Assembly (NCBI GenBank): GCA_017613475.1
Contig: JAGADT010000096.1
Location: forward strand, 1-11,432
DNA from: Desulfovibrionaceae bacterium
GTDB lineage: Bacteria; Desulfobacterota; Desulfovibrionia; Desulfovibrionales; Desulfovibrionaceae
Length of the DNA stretch: 11,432 nt
Direction: 5' to 3'
Positions 1 to 6,362 of the stretch are shown in pieces (positions within the stretch are counted from its first letter, which is position 1; every line of letters begins with the position of its first letter). The notes beneath the pieces are model-generated. The model did not search any database and was not told the origin of the DNA. It was given only the letters and a program-made list of their open reading frames with translations. Both the position numbers and the translations under genes were made by a program.

Positions 1-611
1 ATTTGGTGCGTAGCCATAATCATCGTCATGCCTGCGTTGGCCAGGGAGCGGATAACTGAAAGCACTTCGCCTACAAGCTCAGGGTCAAGCGCGGAAGTGG
101 GCTCATCAAGGAGCATGACCTTTGGATCCATGGCCAATGCCCTCGCGATGGCCACGCGCTGTTTCTGTCCGCCGGAAAGCTGTGCGGGGTAGAGGGCGGC
201 GCGGGCTGCGAGCCCTACGCGCTCCAGTTCCTGCATGGCGCGGTCCCTGGCTTGCTTTTGCGTATAGCCCTTGACCTTGCGCAGGGCGATAGCCACGTTT
301 TCTTCCGCCGAAAGGTGGTCAAAGAGGTTGAAATCCTGGAAAATCATGCCGACCTGCTGGCGCAGGAGGCTGAGCTCCCTGGGATTTTTTGCGTTAATGG
401 GCGTTCCTTCAAGCAGTATCGTGCCCGTATCCGGCGCAAGGAGGTAGTTGAGGCACTGCAGAAGCGTGCTTTTGCCGCCTCCTGAGGGGCCGATGAGCAC
501 AGTGACGGCGCCAAGCTCCAGGTCAAAGGAGATGTCTTCAAGGATTTGCCTTCCGCCAAGCACCTTGCCAAGCCCTCTGACGGATAAAACGGGGGAGGTC
601 TGCTCGTTCAT
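1..611 (-). CDS. Polar amino acid ABC transporter ATP-binding protein (3' end outside window)
   Basis: Nucleotide-binding subunit of an amino acid importer (GlnQ/HisP family), hydrolysing ATP at the inner face of the cytoplasmic membrane to drive uptake through the permease encoded just upstream. The 203 visible residues contain, in order, Walker A GPSGGGKST (41-49), the Q-loop glutamine in FQDFNLF (Q92), the signature LSGGQ (145-149), Walker B MLLDEPTS (about 166-173) and the switch histidine in ATHQ (H202). Only the last 40 or so residues expected for the family are missing, cut by the window edge. The ATG at 611 is preceded by AAGGA with a 7-nt spacer, 50 nt after the permease stop, so it is the third gene of the binding protein-permease-ATPase operon. 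The family call is firm. The exact amino acid transported cannot be read from this subunit. Confidence 0.95.
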   Translation of the reverse strand, partial: MNEQTSPVLSVRGLGKVLGGRQILEDISFDLELGAVTVLIGPSGGGKSTLLQCLNYLLAPDTGTILLEGTPINAKNPRELSLLRQQVGMIFQDFNLFDHLSAEENVAIALRKVKGYTQKQARDRAMQELERVGLAARAALYPAQLSGGQKQRVAIARALAMDPKVMLLDEPTSALDPELVGEVLSVIRSLANAGMTMIMATHQ

Positions 612-661
612 TCAACTATCCTTATCCTGACCCCTTCAGCGGGAGGGGCGGACGGTGTGGA

Positions 662-1354
662 TTACATTGCCTCCGGCACGGCGTAGCCGGGGATGCGCAC
701 TTTCTTTTCCAGGCGGCGCAGCAAAGAGACGCCCAGCATGGTGATGCAGAAATAGAGCAGCCCCGCCGTGACGTACAGGGGGAGGTGCTCATAGGTCCTG
801 GAGGCCACAAAATGCGTGCGGGCCATGATTTCCGGGGTGCCCAGCACAAAGCACATGGCGGAGTCTTTCAGCAGGATGGAAAATTCGTTGGACCAGCCGG
901 GGATGGAAAGGCGCAGGGCCTGCGGGAGGATGATGTGGATGATGCCCTGCCATTCGCTCATGCCAAGGGCGAAGGCGGCTTTCATCTGTCCCGCGGGGAG
1001 CCCCTGGATGGCGCCGCGGAAAATTTGTGACTGGTAGGCAGAGGAGGCCATGCCCAGCACGAGGCAGGAGGCCGCGATGGTGGAGAGGTTCAGCCCGATG
1101 AGCTCAGTCAGCCCGAAGTAAAAGAGGAAAAGGAGCAGCAGGACAGGCATTCCGCGGAAAAACCAGACGTATGCGGCAACGAGCGCCCGCGCCCAGCGCG
1201 GCCCGTATACCTGGGTGACGGCCAGCGGCACGCCGACGCAGAGCCCCAGGAAGAGCGAGCCCAGGACGGTGAGGATTGTCACCAGACTTCCCTGGAGGAT
1301 GTAGGGAAGGGCGTTGAAAATAACGGGAAGTTTCGCGGTCAGGATGTCTAGCAC
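662..1354 (-). CDS. Polar amino acid ABC transporter permease (HisM/GlnP family)
   Basis: Membrane subunit of the amino acid importer, 230 aa, mostly hydrophobic with about five membrane segments. The typical early segment is followed by FFRGMPVLLLLF (about 65-76), a hallmark of the His/Glu/Gln/Arg/opine permease family. The EAA-type cytoplasmic coupling loop lies around residues 113-147, including KAAFALGMSEWQ and ILPQALR, and docks on the ATPase. The start is a GTG with GGAGG 4 nt upstream (1359-1363), a rather tight spacing. No better start is obvious, and the N-terminus MLDILTAKLPVIFNALPYIL fits the family. It lies 97 nt downstream of the binding-protein gene, across a strong hairpin, and 50 nt upstream of the ATPase gene. 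It presumably works as a homodimer, since no second permease gene is visible. Confidence 0.95.
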   Translation of the reverse strand: MLDILTAKLPVIFNALPYILQGSLVTILTVLGSLFLGLCVGVPLAVTQVYGPRWARALVAAYVWFFRGMPVLLLLFLFYFGLTELIGLNLSTIAASCLVLGMASSAYQSQIFRGAIQGLPAGQMKAAFALGMSEWQGIIHIILPQALRLSIPGWSNEFSILLKDSAMCFVLGTPEIMARTHFVASRTYEHLPLYVTAGLLYFCITMLGVSLLRRLEKKVRIPGYAVPEAM

Positions 1355-1394
1355 GAGGCCTCCGGGCGTATCGCGCCGCCCTTGGGGAACGCCG

Positions 1395-1430
1395 CCGCCC
1401 CCGCAGCGGCCAGGCCGTTTGCAGGGGCGG
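1395..1430 (-). promoter_or_regulatory. GC-rich intercistronic hairpin between binding-protein and permease genes
   Basis: In the minus-strand transcript CCGCCCCUGC (1430-1421) can pair over 10 bp, with one G-U wobble, with GCGGGGGCGG (1404-1395). The 16-nt inside contains its own small stem, CGGC/GCCG. No U-tract follows, so it is not a classic intrinsic terminator. Stable hairpins at this place in ABC operons usually protect the 3' end of the binding-protein message or cut read-through, giving more binding protein than membrane subunits. That role is inferred here. Confidence 0.6.
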
Positions 1431-1451
1431 GTTTATGGAAGGGAAGGAGAG

Positions 1452-2222
1452 TTATTTCTTTTCGGTGTATTTTTTTACGATTTCCGGCCAGTAGGGATCA
1501 GCCTTGAGCAGCTTGAAGCCTTCGTTGATTTTCTGGCGGAGTTCTGCGTCTTCGTTGCGGGTGGCAACGCCAAAGTCGTCAGGCTGGGCGAAATCGCCGA
1601 CAATCTGGATCGGCTTGCCCTTGTTGATGGCGTCCTGGGCGGGGGCGCTGTCCATGCCAACGGCTTCAACGCGGCCATGGAGCATGTCTTCAATGGCCAT
1701 GGGGGCGGAATCGTAATGGCGCAGCGTGTAGTTGAAGATGGTTACGCCGGCAATGTCGCCGCCATCCTTGAGGATCTTTTCAAGGTGTTCGTGCTCGTTG
1801 GTGCCGCGCTGCACGCCCACAAGCTTTTTGCCGCTGAGGATGTCCTTCATGGTCAGGGCGCTGCCTTTTTTCGTCACGAAGACCTTGCGCACGGACCAGT
1901 AGGGTTCAGAGAAGGTCACCTGCTTCTTGCGTTCTTCGGAAATGCTCATGCCGGAGCAGACCATGTCGATTTTCTTGGCCAGCAGGGCGGGGATGATGCC
2001 GTCCCAGTCCATGGGCTGGTGCTTGACTTCAAAGCCCATTTTCTTGGCGATCCAGTTCATGGCCGCTACATCGAGCCCGTCGGGATTGCCCTTTTCATCC
2101 ACATAGGCGTGGGGCGGGTAGTTGGCGTCGATGCCGTTGATGTAGGTTTTGGCAAGGGTTTTCGCGGGCAGCAGGGCCGCGGCAAGCAGCAGGGAAAGGG
2201 TGAGCAGAGCAAGTTTTTTCAT
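1452..2222 (-). CDS. Amino acid ABC transporter substrate-binding protein
   Basis: Periplasmic solute-binding protein (SBP family 3, 256 aa) that captures a polar amino acid and delivers it to the permease. The start MKKLALL at 2222 follows GGAGGAG directly; a longer in-frame extension upstream would lie across the promoter and is rejected. An N-terminal signal peptide is clear: KK, then a leucine/alanine-rich core, with probable cleavage after TLA (residue 24). The mature part shows the usual ligand-cleft blocks: YPPHAYVDEKGNPDGLDV near its start, MDWDGIIPALLAKKIDMV, then MSISEERKKQVTFSEPYW, which carries the arginine that in this family binds the ligand carboxylate. Near the C-terminus are GMDSAPAQ and DPYWPEIVKKYTEK. 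It is first in the operon, after a promoter at 2331-2359. Ligand specificity is not determined by what I can see. Confidence 0.95.
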   Translation of the reverse strand: MKKLALLTLSLLLAAALLPAKTLAKTYINGIDANYPPHAYVDEKGNPDGLDVAAMNWIAKKMGFEVKHQPMDWDGIIPALLAKKIDMVCSGMSISEERKKQVTFSEPYWSVRKVFVTKKGSALTMKDILSGKKLVGVQRGTNEHEHLEKILKDGGDIAGVTIFNYTLRHYDSAPMAIEDMLHGRVEAVGMDSAPAQDAINKGKPIQIVGDFAQPDDFGVATRNEDAELRQKINEGFKLLKADPYWPEIVKKYTEKK

Positions 2223-2330
2223 GATCTCCTCCGGGAAATATTGTGGGGGCATTTCAGGCTGTTCCGGGATGCCGCGCGAAGAAAGATGAAGGCGCAGGGA
2301 CTCTTTCGGAACGCTTGCTGCCAGCACAGG

Positions 2331-2359
2331 ACAATAGCAAAGACTCATGCAGGGCGCAA
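2331..2359 (-). promoter_or_regulatory. Sigma70-like promoter with extended -10, upstream of the amino acid ABC operon
   Basis: On the minus strand TTGCGC (2359-2354), a 17-nt spacer and TGC-TATTGT (-10 at 2336-2331) form a -35/extended -10 pair. The -35 is weak (3 of 6) but the TG extension and exact spacing compensate. It would give a leader of roughly 100 nt before the binding-protein ATG. I saw no strong riboswitch-like fold in that leader. Confidence 0.5.
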
Positions 2360-2486
2360 GCCTTGGCCCACGCGGCGGCAAGCCGCTTTTGCCATTTTGC
2401 GTGTGCTCTGAGCCTGCTGTAGAAAATAAGCGCTTCCAGACTCATGCGCCTTGTATCTGCACAGGGCTGCATGCTGAACACAATTA

Positions 2487-2519
2487 CCGCCCTGAATGAT
2501 GCGTTATCTTTCAGGGCGG
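2487..2519 (-). terminator. Possible terminator hairpin after the Cys-rich peptide gene
   Basis: A perfect 10-bp inverted repeat, CCGCCCTGAA (2487-2496) and TTCAGGGCGG (2510-2519), with a 13-nt loop, lies 68 nt past the stop of the small minus-strand gene. In that direction it is followed by TAATTGTGTT, only a weak U-tract, so termination may be partial. It insulates the small gene from the amino acid ABC operon promoter downstream. The rest of 2223-2587 holds only that promoter and the operon leader; I see no further gene there. Confidence 0.5.
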
Positions 2520-2587
2520 CGTTACAGCAGAAGTCCCTGGCTCAGGCTGCAAAGGCATGGCAGATGGAAGCAGAGGGAACGGGCGTT

Positions 2588-2746
2588 TCAGGCGCGGGGT
2601 TCTTCAGAAGAGCAGCAGTCCGGCTTTGAAGACGGGCAGCATTTACATCCTGAGCAGCAGCGCTCTCCTTTTGCGGCGCGGATAACGCGCCAGACAGCGT
2701 AGGCCGCAGCAGCTGCGATGACGGCAAAAACAAAAATCTCTTCCAT
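2588..2746 (-). CDS. FeoB-associated Cys-rich membrane peptide (52 aa)
   Basis: Small gene of the FeoB-associated Cys-rich type. One N-terminal hydrophobic helix (about residues 4-18, IFVFAVIAAAAAYAV) is followed by a short basic stretch (RVIRAAKGER) and a cytoplasmic-looking Cys tail of pattern CCxxCxCC(x6)CC, seven cysteines at 30-45. The start ATG at 2746 has an excellent site, AAAAGGAG ending 7 nt upstream. Family members usually sit beside feoB and are thought to assist ferrous iron transport or bind metal; the molecular role is not established. Here no feoA or feoB is adjacent, so it is an orphan copy as far as the window shows. It has its own promoter, overlapped by a Fur-like palindrome, which supports an iron-related role. 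Start, stop, topology and cysteine spacing are seen directly; the family name is recognised from that architecture. Confidence 0.85.
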   Translation of the reverse strand: MEEIFVFAVIAAAAAYAVWRVIRAAKGERCCSGCKCCPSSKPDCCSSEEPRA

Positions 2747-2761
2747 GAACGTCTCCTTTTA

Positions 2762-2778
2762 TTGAAAAGTGATTTCAA
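2762..2778 (-). promoter_or_regulatory. Candidate Fur box upstream of the Cys-rich peptide gene
   Basis: TTGAAA-N5-TTTCAA is a perfect 6+6 palindrome of 17 nt in AT-rich sequence. It overlaps the 3' end of the -10 element and covers the expected transcription start, where a repressor would block transcription. It resembles the Desulfovibrio Fur consensus as I recall it (WTGAAAATNATTTTCW), differing only in the central bases. The iron link of the downstream gene makes Fur the best guess. Confidence 0.6.
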
Positions 2779-2804
2779 AATAAGGAATCTTTGCTGTTCG
2801 TCAA
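2777..2804 (-). promoter_or_regulatory. Promoter of the Cys-rich peptide gene
   Basis: Minus strand TTGACG (-35, 2804-2799; 5 of 6 matches), a 16-nt spacer and TATTTT (-10, 2782-2777; 4 of 6). The predicted transcript starts about 25 nt before the ribosome binding site of the small gene, within the Fur-like palindrome. Confidence 0.55.
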
Positions 2805-2856
2805 GGCGTGTGGGAGGGCCGTATGAAAAAGTCCCGGCGAGTTCAGGGTGGGCAGG

Positions 2857-3756
2857 CTATTTCTTCCAGCGGTTGTGCATCCAGAACCACTGCTCAGGAG
2901 CAAGGCGTATCATGCGTTCCATGGCTCTTGTATAGAACGTTGCTGCGCTGCGGATGCGGGCGTCGTTGTTTCCCTCAAGGGTGATGGGATCCAGGACATC
3001 GGGCTCTATATGGAGCAGGTAGCCTTCGCCCTTCCGCAGGATGCAGAGCGGGAAGATGAGGGCCTTGCCGCGGATGGCAAGCAGGGCCGGGCCCATGTTG
3101 ACGGCGGCTTCTTCCCCGAGGAAGGGGATGCGCAGCGATTCGCTGCTTCCGGTGTGGTGGTCGACCAGGAATATCACGGTCCCCTGCTGCCTGAGGATGC
3201 GCAGGACAGGCATCACAGCGTTGCGGTGCCCGATAATCTGATTGCCGTGGAAGCCCCGCTGCCTGATCATGAAATCATTGAACACCTGGTTTCCATAGCG
3301 CCGCACAACGGCGGACCCGATTTTGTCCATTGGGCAGATAACGCCATGGAGCGTGGCCAAAAGCTCCCAGGCGCCAAGATGTCCTGTGCTGACGACAACA
3401 GGCCTGCCGCCCGCCTTCATTGTACTGAGGGTGTTTTCTGCATCGCAGGTGAAAAGGGGCGCTTCGCAGCGGCAGTAGGGGATGAATGCGGCTTCAAGGA
3501 AAGAGAGCGCGTTATGGTTGAAGCTTTCCCTCGCGATAGCCTTTGCTTCGGCTTCGGGAACGGAGAGGTGGTCGCGGATGTTGCGGATGGCCAGCGCCCG
3601 CCTGGACGGCAGCGAGTGCCAGAGCGCAGCGCCAAGACCCATGGCGATCCTGCGCAGGTTCTTATGGCCAAGGCGCCCCGTGGCGTCAGAGGCCGTGCGG
3701 AGAGCCGTGTAGAGCAGGCGCTGCATAAACGTGCGTTCGGCAGAAGGATCAGTCAT
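2857..3756 (-). CDS. LpxL/HtrB-family lipid A late acyltransferase
   Basis: Inner-membrane acyltransferase of the LpxL/HtrB/MsbB family (299 aa, normal length), which adds a secondary acyl chain to the lipid A precursor from acyl-ACP. The catalytic HX4E motif is present as STGHLGAWELL, H126 and E131. The later conserved blocks GTVIFLVDHHTG and IPFLGEEAAVNMGPALLA are intact, and the C-terminus ends PEQWFWMHNRWKK, the usual PEQxxWxHxRxK ending. The start ATG at 3756 overlaps the stop of the preceding DUF374 gene by 8 nt, implying translational coupling; no clear Shine-Dalgarno site precedes it. A second methionine (residue 11) is a weaker alternative. Co-location with the DUF374 acyltransferase and msbA points to lipid A completion and export. 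Which position and chain length it acylates is unknown. Confidence 0.9.
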   Translation of the reverse strand: MTDPSAERTFMQRLLYTALRTASDATGRLGHKNLRRIAMGLGAALWHSLPSRRALAIRNIRDHLSVPEAEAKAIARESFNHNALSFLEAAFIPYCRCEAPLFTCDAENTLSTMKAGGRPVVVSTGHLGAWELLATLHGVICPMDKIGSAVVRRYGNQVFNDFMIRQRGFHGNQIIGHRNAVMPVLRILRQQGTVIFLVDHHTGSSESLRIPFLGEEAAVNMGPALLAIRGKALIFPLCILRKGEGYLLHIEPDVLDPITLEGNNDARIRSAATFYTRAMERMIRLAPEQWFWMHNRWKK

Positions 3757-4378
3757 GGCAGGTATCCGGCGTTATGGCGTTGAGGCGTTCCTCAAGTTCC
3801 CGGCACGCCCTGCGGAGCGAAGCCGGGCTGTTTGGGTCTGCCTGGGGGAACCATGGGTCGCCGTAGTAGGTGTGCATGGCGGAAAAGGGCAGCGGGAGCT
3901 GGAAGCGGTCCCAGCTTGAAAAAACCTTGGCGCGGCTCATGAATGTGCGGACGGGAATGATGGGGCGCCCTGTCTGGGCGGCCAGCCAGATGGCGCCGGG
4001 CTTTGCCTTGTGGCGGGGGCCTTTGGGGCCGTCTACAGGAATGCACATGCTGTAGCCGCCGTCCCTGATGGCTGTGATCATTTCGTGCAGGGCCGCCGCT
4101 CCGCCGCGGTTGCTCGACCCCCTGGCCAGGCGCACGTTGTAGCTGCGGACGACGGGGGTCACGCATTCGCCGTCGCGGCTGCTGCTGATCAGCGCCATGT
4201 ATGAAAGTTCTTTCTTCATGAGCAGGGCGGGAAAGATTTCGTCATGCCAAAAGCAGGTGATGGCAGGCTGGGCGCCGATCAGGGCCTGCCTGTTGGATTC
4301 TCTGAATGTCAGGGTGCTGCACCAGAGCCTGTAGAGGGCAATCAGGGGGATGCCTATGAGGGATGGGGGAACTTTCAT
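3749..4378 (-). CDS. DUF374 lysophospholipid-acyltransferase-like protein (LpxJ-type candidate)
   Basis: A 209-residue protein of the DUF374 branch of the LPLAT superfamily. Visible family blocks are CFWHDEIFPAL (42-52, with H45), ALISSSRDGE (62-71), the VRLARGSSNRGGAAALHEMI segment (82-101) and IPVDGPKGPRHKAKPGAIWL (113-132). Family knowledge: DUF374 proteins of epsilonproteobacteria such as Campylobacter and Helicobacter were shown to be lipid A secondary acyltransferases named LpxJ, able to act before Kdo addition, and relatives occur in deltaproteobacteria. Its place between msbA and an LpxL-family gene supports the same job here. The start ATG at 4378 lies 47 nt after the msbA stop with only a weak GAG ribosome site. 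The stop overlaps the next gene by 8 nt. The family call is strong; the specific LpxJ activity is inferred. Confidence 0.85.
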   Translation of the reverse strand: MKVPPSLIGIPLIALYRLWCSTLTFRESNRQALIGAQPAITCFWHDEIFPALLMKKELSYMALISSSRDGECVTPVVRSYNVRLARGSSNRGGAAALHEMITAIRDGGYSMCIPVDGPKGPRHKAKPGAIWLAAQTGRPIIPVRTFMSRAKVFSSWDRFQLPLPFSAMHTYYGDPWFPQADPNSPASLRRACRELEERLNAITPDTCHD

Positions 4379-4425
4379 GGCTTGCTCAGGGCTGGTGGTT
4401 GGTGGAGCTTGCCGTAAGCGGCGGT

Positions 4426-6246
4426 TCAGGCGTTTCCCTGAAACTGCATTTTGTACAGCCTGTTGTACAGCTCGCAGCGCTTAAGCAGGTCTTCGTGGCG
4501 CCCAATGTCAACAATGCGTCCGCGTTCCATGACAACAATGGCGTCGGCCCCCAGGATGGTGGAGAGCCTGTGGGCGATGATCAGGCTGGTGCGTCCTTCC
4601 ATGAGGTTGTTCAGGGCGCGCTGCACAATGCGTTCCGCCTCTGAATCCAGCGCGCTTGTGGCCTCATCCAGGATGAGCAGGGGTGCGTCCTTAAGGATGG
4701 CCCGGGCGATGGTTATCCGCTGGCGCTGCCCGCCTGAGAGCTTGACGCCGCGCTCGCCCATCACGGTCTCATAGCCTTCAGGCAGCGACTCAATGAAGGT
4801 GTCGGCATGGGCGGCATGGGCGGCTTTTTTAACGTCTTCCAGCAGCGCTTCAGGATCATCGGGGAGGGTTTCGCTGCGGCCGTAGGCGATGTTTTCCTTA
4901 AGCGTCATGTCAAAGAGGAAGGGCTCCTGCGCCACCAGGGCTATGCTGCGCCGCAGGGAGGCCAGGGTATAGTCAGTTACAGGGCGGCCGTTGATCAGGA
5001 TGCGCCCTGCACTTGGGTCGTAGAAGCGGGGGATGAGGCTCACAAGGGAGGTCTTTCCGGCACCGGACGGGCCGACAAAGGCGATTTTCTGCCCTGCCTT
5101 GACGGTCAGGCAAATGTCGCTCAGCGCGGCGGCGCTTTCGGCATCAGGGCCTTGCGCATCCGCCTGGTCGTATGTGAGTGAAACATGGTCGAAAACGAGT
5201 TCGCGGAAGGGTTCGTCAAATTCCGTGGTCCCCCCTGCTTCAACGATAAGCGTGGGGTCATCCAGCATGGCGAAGACGCGCTCAGCGCCGGCAAGGGCGT
5301 TTTGCACATCCATATTGGCGGAGTTAAATGACTTGAAAGGATCGTAGAGCATAATGAGCGCGGCGATAAAGGAGAAAAAGGTGCCCGGCGTCATGGCGCC
5401 GTCAATGACCTTTGTGCCTCCGTACCAGAGGATGACGCCGATGCCCACGGCGGCGATCAGCTCCATGACGGGGGAGGAGAGTTCGCCTACTTTTGTGCGC
5501 CTGAAGGCAATATCCACGAGCTTTTGGTTGCCCTGGTCAAAGCGGCGGGTTTCGCGCTGTTCCGTGGCAAAAGCCTTGATGACGCGGATGCCGCTGAAAA
5601 GCTCCTGAAGCGTGGCTGAAAATTCCGCGTTGACTTCGGCCCCGCGCCGGCCATAGCGGCGGAGCGCCCGGCTGAAGGTAACAACGGGGGCGGCGGCAAT
5701 GGGCAGCACAACCATGGCCCAGCAGGCCAGCTCAAAGTTCTGGTAAAAGACAACGCCGATAAGCCCGGCTACCGTGAGGATCTGCCGGAACATCTGAACA
5801 AAGGCGGTCAGGCTGGAGCTGATCATGTTCACGTCGTTGATAATCCGCGACATGAGCACGCCGACCTGCGTTTTTTCATAAAAAGCCAGCGGAAGCCCCG
5901 CGATTTTGGCAAAAAGCTGTCCGCGCAGGTTTTTCAGGACGCAGAGGGCGCTGTACGTCATGCACAGGCTCTGCGTGTAGCGGCCCACGCCCTTGAGGAG
6001 CATGAGCCCGATGTAGATGAGCGGAACGATTCCTAAGGCTTTGAGGTCTTTGCGGATGAAAATGTCATCCATGGCCGGCTTGATGAGCCAGGCCGTGCCT
6101 GCGGTGCTGAGCGAAACAAGCCCTGAGGCGATGATTGCGAGGAAAATATGCCATTTATAAGGGAAAAAATACGTTCCGATGCGTTTCAAAAGCTTCCTGT
6201 CGAGGCGGGAAGGCTTTTTCTTGGGAGCGGCAGAGGCTTCTTTCAT
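4426..6246 (-). CDS. msbA: MsbA-type lipid A ABC exporter
   Basis: Full half-transporter of the ABCB type, 606 aa, with an N-terminal six-helix membrane domain (about 20-320) and a C-terminal nucleotide-binding domain. The latter shows Walker A GPSGAGKT (392-399), signature LSGGQRQR (about 502-509), Walker B LLILDEATSALD (about 522) and the switch histidine in IAHRLST (about 556). Homodimers flip lipid A-core (or related lipids) across the inner membrane. The neighbouring acyltransferase genes make lipid A the likely substrate. I chose ATG 6246, which has AGGA 9 nt upstream. The in-frame GTG at 6285 sits inside the predicted -10 box and so lies upstream of the likely transcript start. A short non-conserved insert (about QADAQGPDAESAAAL) lies before Walker A. 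First gene of the msbA-DUF374-LpxL cluster. Confidence 0.93.
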   Translation of the reverse strand: MKEASAAPKKKPSRLDRKLLKRIGTYFFPYKWHIFLAIIASGLVSLSTAGTAWLIKPAMDDIFIRKDLKALGIVPLIYIGLMLLKGVGRYTQSLCMTYSALCVLKNLRGQLFAKIAGLPLAFYEKTQVGVLMSRIINDVNMISSSLTAFVQMFRQILTVAGLIGVVFYQNFELACWAMVVLPIAAAPVVTFSRALRRYGRRGAEVNAEFSATLQELFSGIRVIKAFATEQRETRRFDQGNQKLVDIAFRRTKVGELSSPVMELIAAVGIGVILWYGGTKVIDGAMTPGTFFSFIAALIMLYDPFKSFNSANMDVQNALAGAERVFAMLDDPTLIVEAGGTTEFDEPFRELVFDHVSLTYDQADAQGPDAESAAALSDICLTVKAGQKIAFVGPSGAGKTSLVSLIPRFYDPSAGRILINGRPVTDYTLASLRRSIALVAQEPFLFDMTLKENIAYGRSETLPDDPEALLEDVKKAAHAAHADTFIESLPEGYETVMGERGVKLSGGQRQRITIARAILKDAPLLILDEATSALDSEAERIVQRALNNLMEGRTSLIIAHRLSTILGADAIVVMERGRIVDIGRHEDLLKRCELYNRLYKMQFQGNA

Positions 6247-6269
6247 GAAGGCGAATCCTGGAGTAAAGA

Positions 6270-6298
6270 TTGCGATGAGCCGCACTATAGCCTACATT
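6270..6298 (+). promoter_or_regulatory. Putative promoter of the pseudouridine synthase gene
   Basis: Plus strand TTGCGA (-35, 6270-6275; 4 of 6), an exact 17-nt spacer and TACATT (-10, 6293-6298; 4 of 6). It lies on the same DNA as the msbA -10, so the two divergent promoters would compete for RNA polymerase. Confidence 0.35.
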
Positions 6299-6312
6299 TG
6301 CCTGAAGGAAAA
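6284..6312 (-). promoter_or_regulatory. Putative msbA promoter
   Basis: Minus strand TATAGT (-10, 6289-6284; 5 of 6) with TTTTCC (-35, 6312-6307; weak, 3 of 6) at a 17-nt spacing. It would place the transcript start near 6277, about 30 nt before the chosen msbA ATG. It overlaps the proposed divergent promoter of the pseudouridine synthase gene. Confidence 0.4.
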
Positions 6313-6362
6313 GCCGACAGGCGGGTGAATGGACGGCCGGCACTGAGGAGGCGGTGAAAACG

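Noticed and set aside
2223..2381. Longer N-terminus for the binding protein
   Set aside because: It would bury the signal peptide and cross the promoter; GGAGGAG next to ATG 2222 fixes the start.
2375..2390. GCGGCAAGCCGC followed by TTTT as a plus-strand terminator
   Set aside because: Stem of only about 4 bp with a tight loop, and no plus-strand gene upstream to terminate.
1314..2411. Long plus-strand open frame (365 codons) over the permease and binding-protein genes
   Set aside because: Antisense shadow of a GC-rich coding region. The minus strand encodes clear family proteins with signal peptide and ribosome sites; the plus frame has no recognisable motif.
2254..2481. 75-codon minus-strand ORF upstream of the binding-protein gene
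   Set aside because: No ribosome site or family features; it runs through the ABC operon promoter and leader.
2848..3783. Plus-strand open frame (311 codons) over the LpxL-type gene
   Set aside because: Antisense of a well-defined acyltransferase; no family motif or ribosome site.
6247..6285. GTG start 13 codons upstream for MsbA
   Set aside because: It falls inside the probable -10 box, has no ribosome site, and ATG 6246 has AGGA at good spacing.
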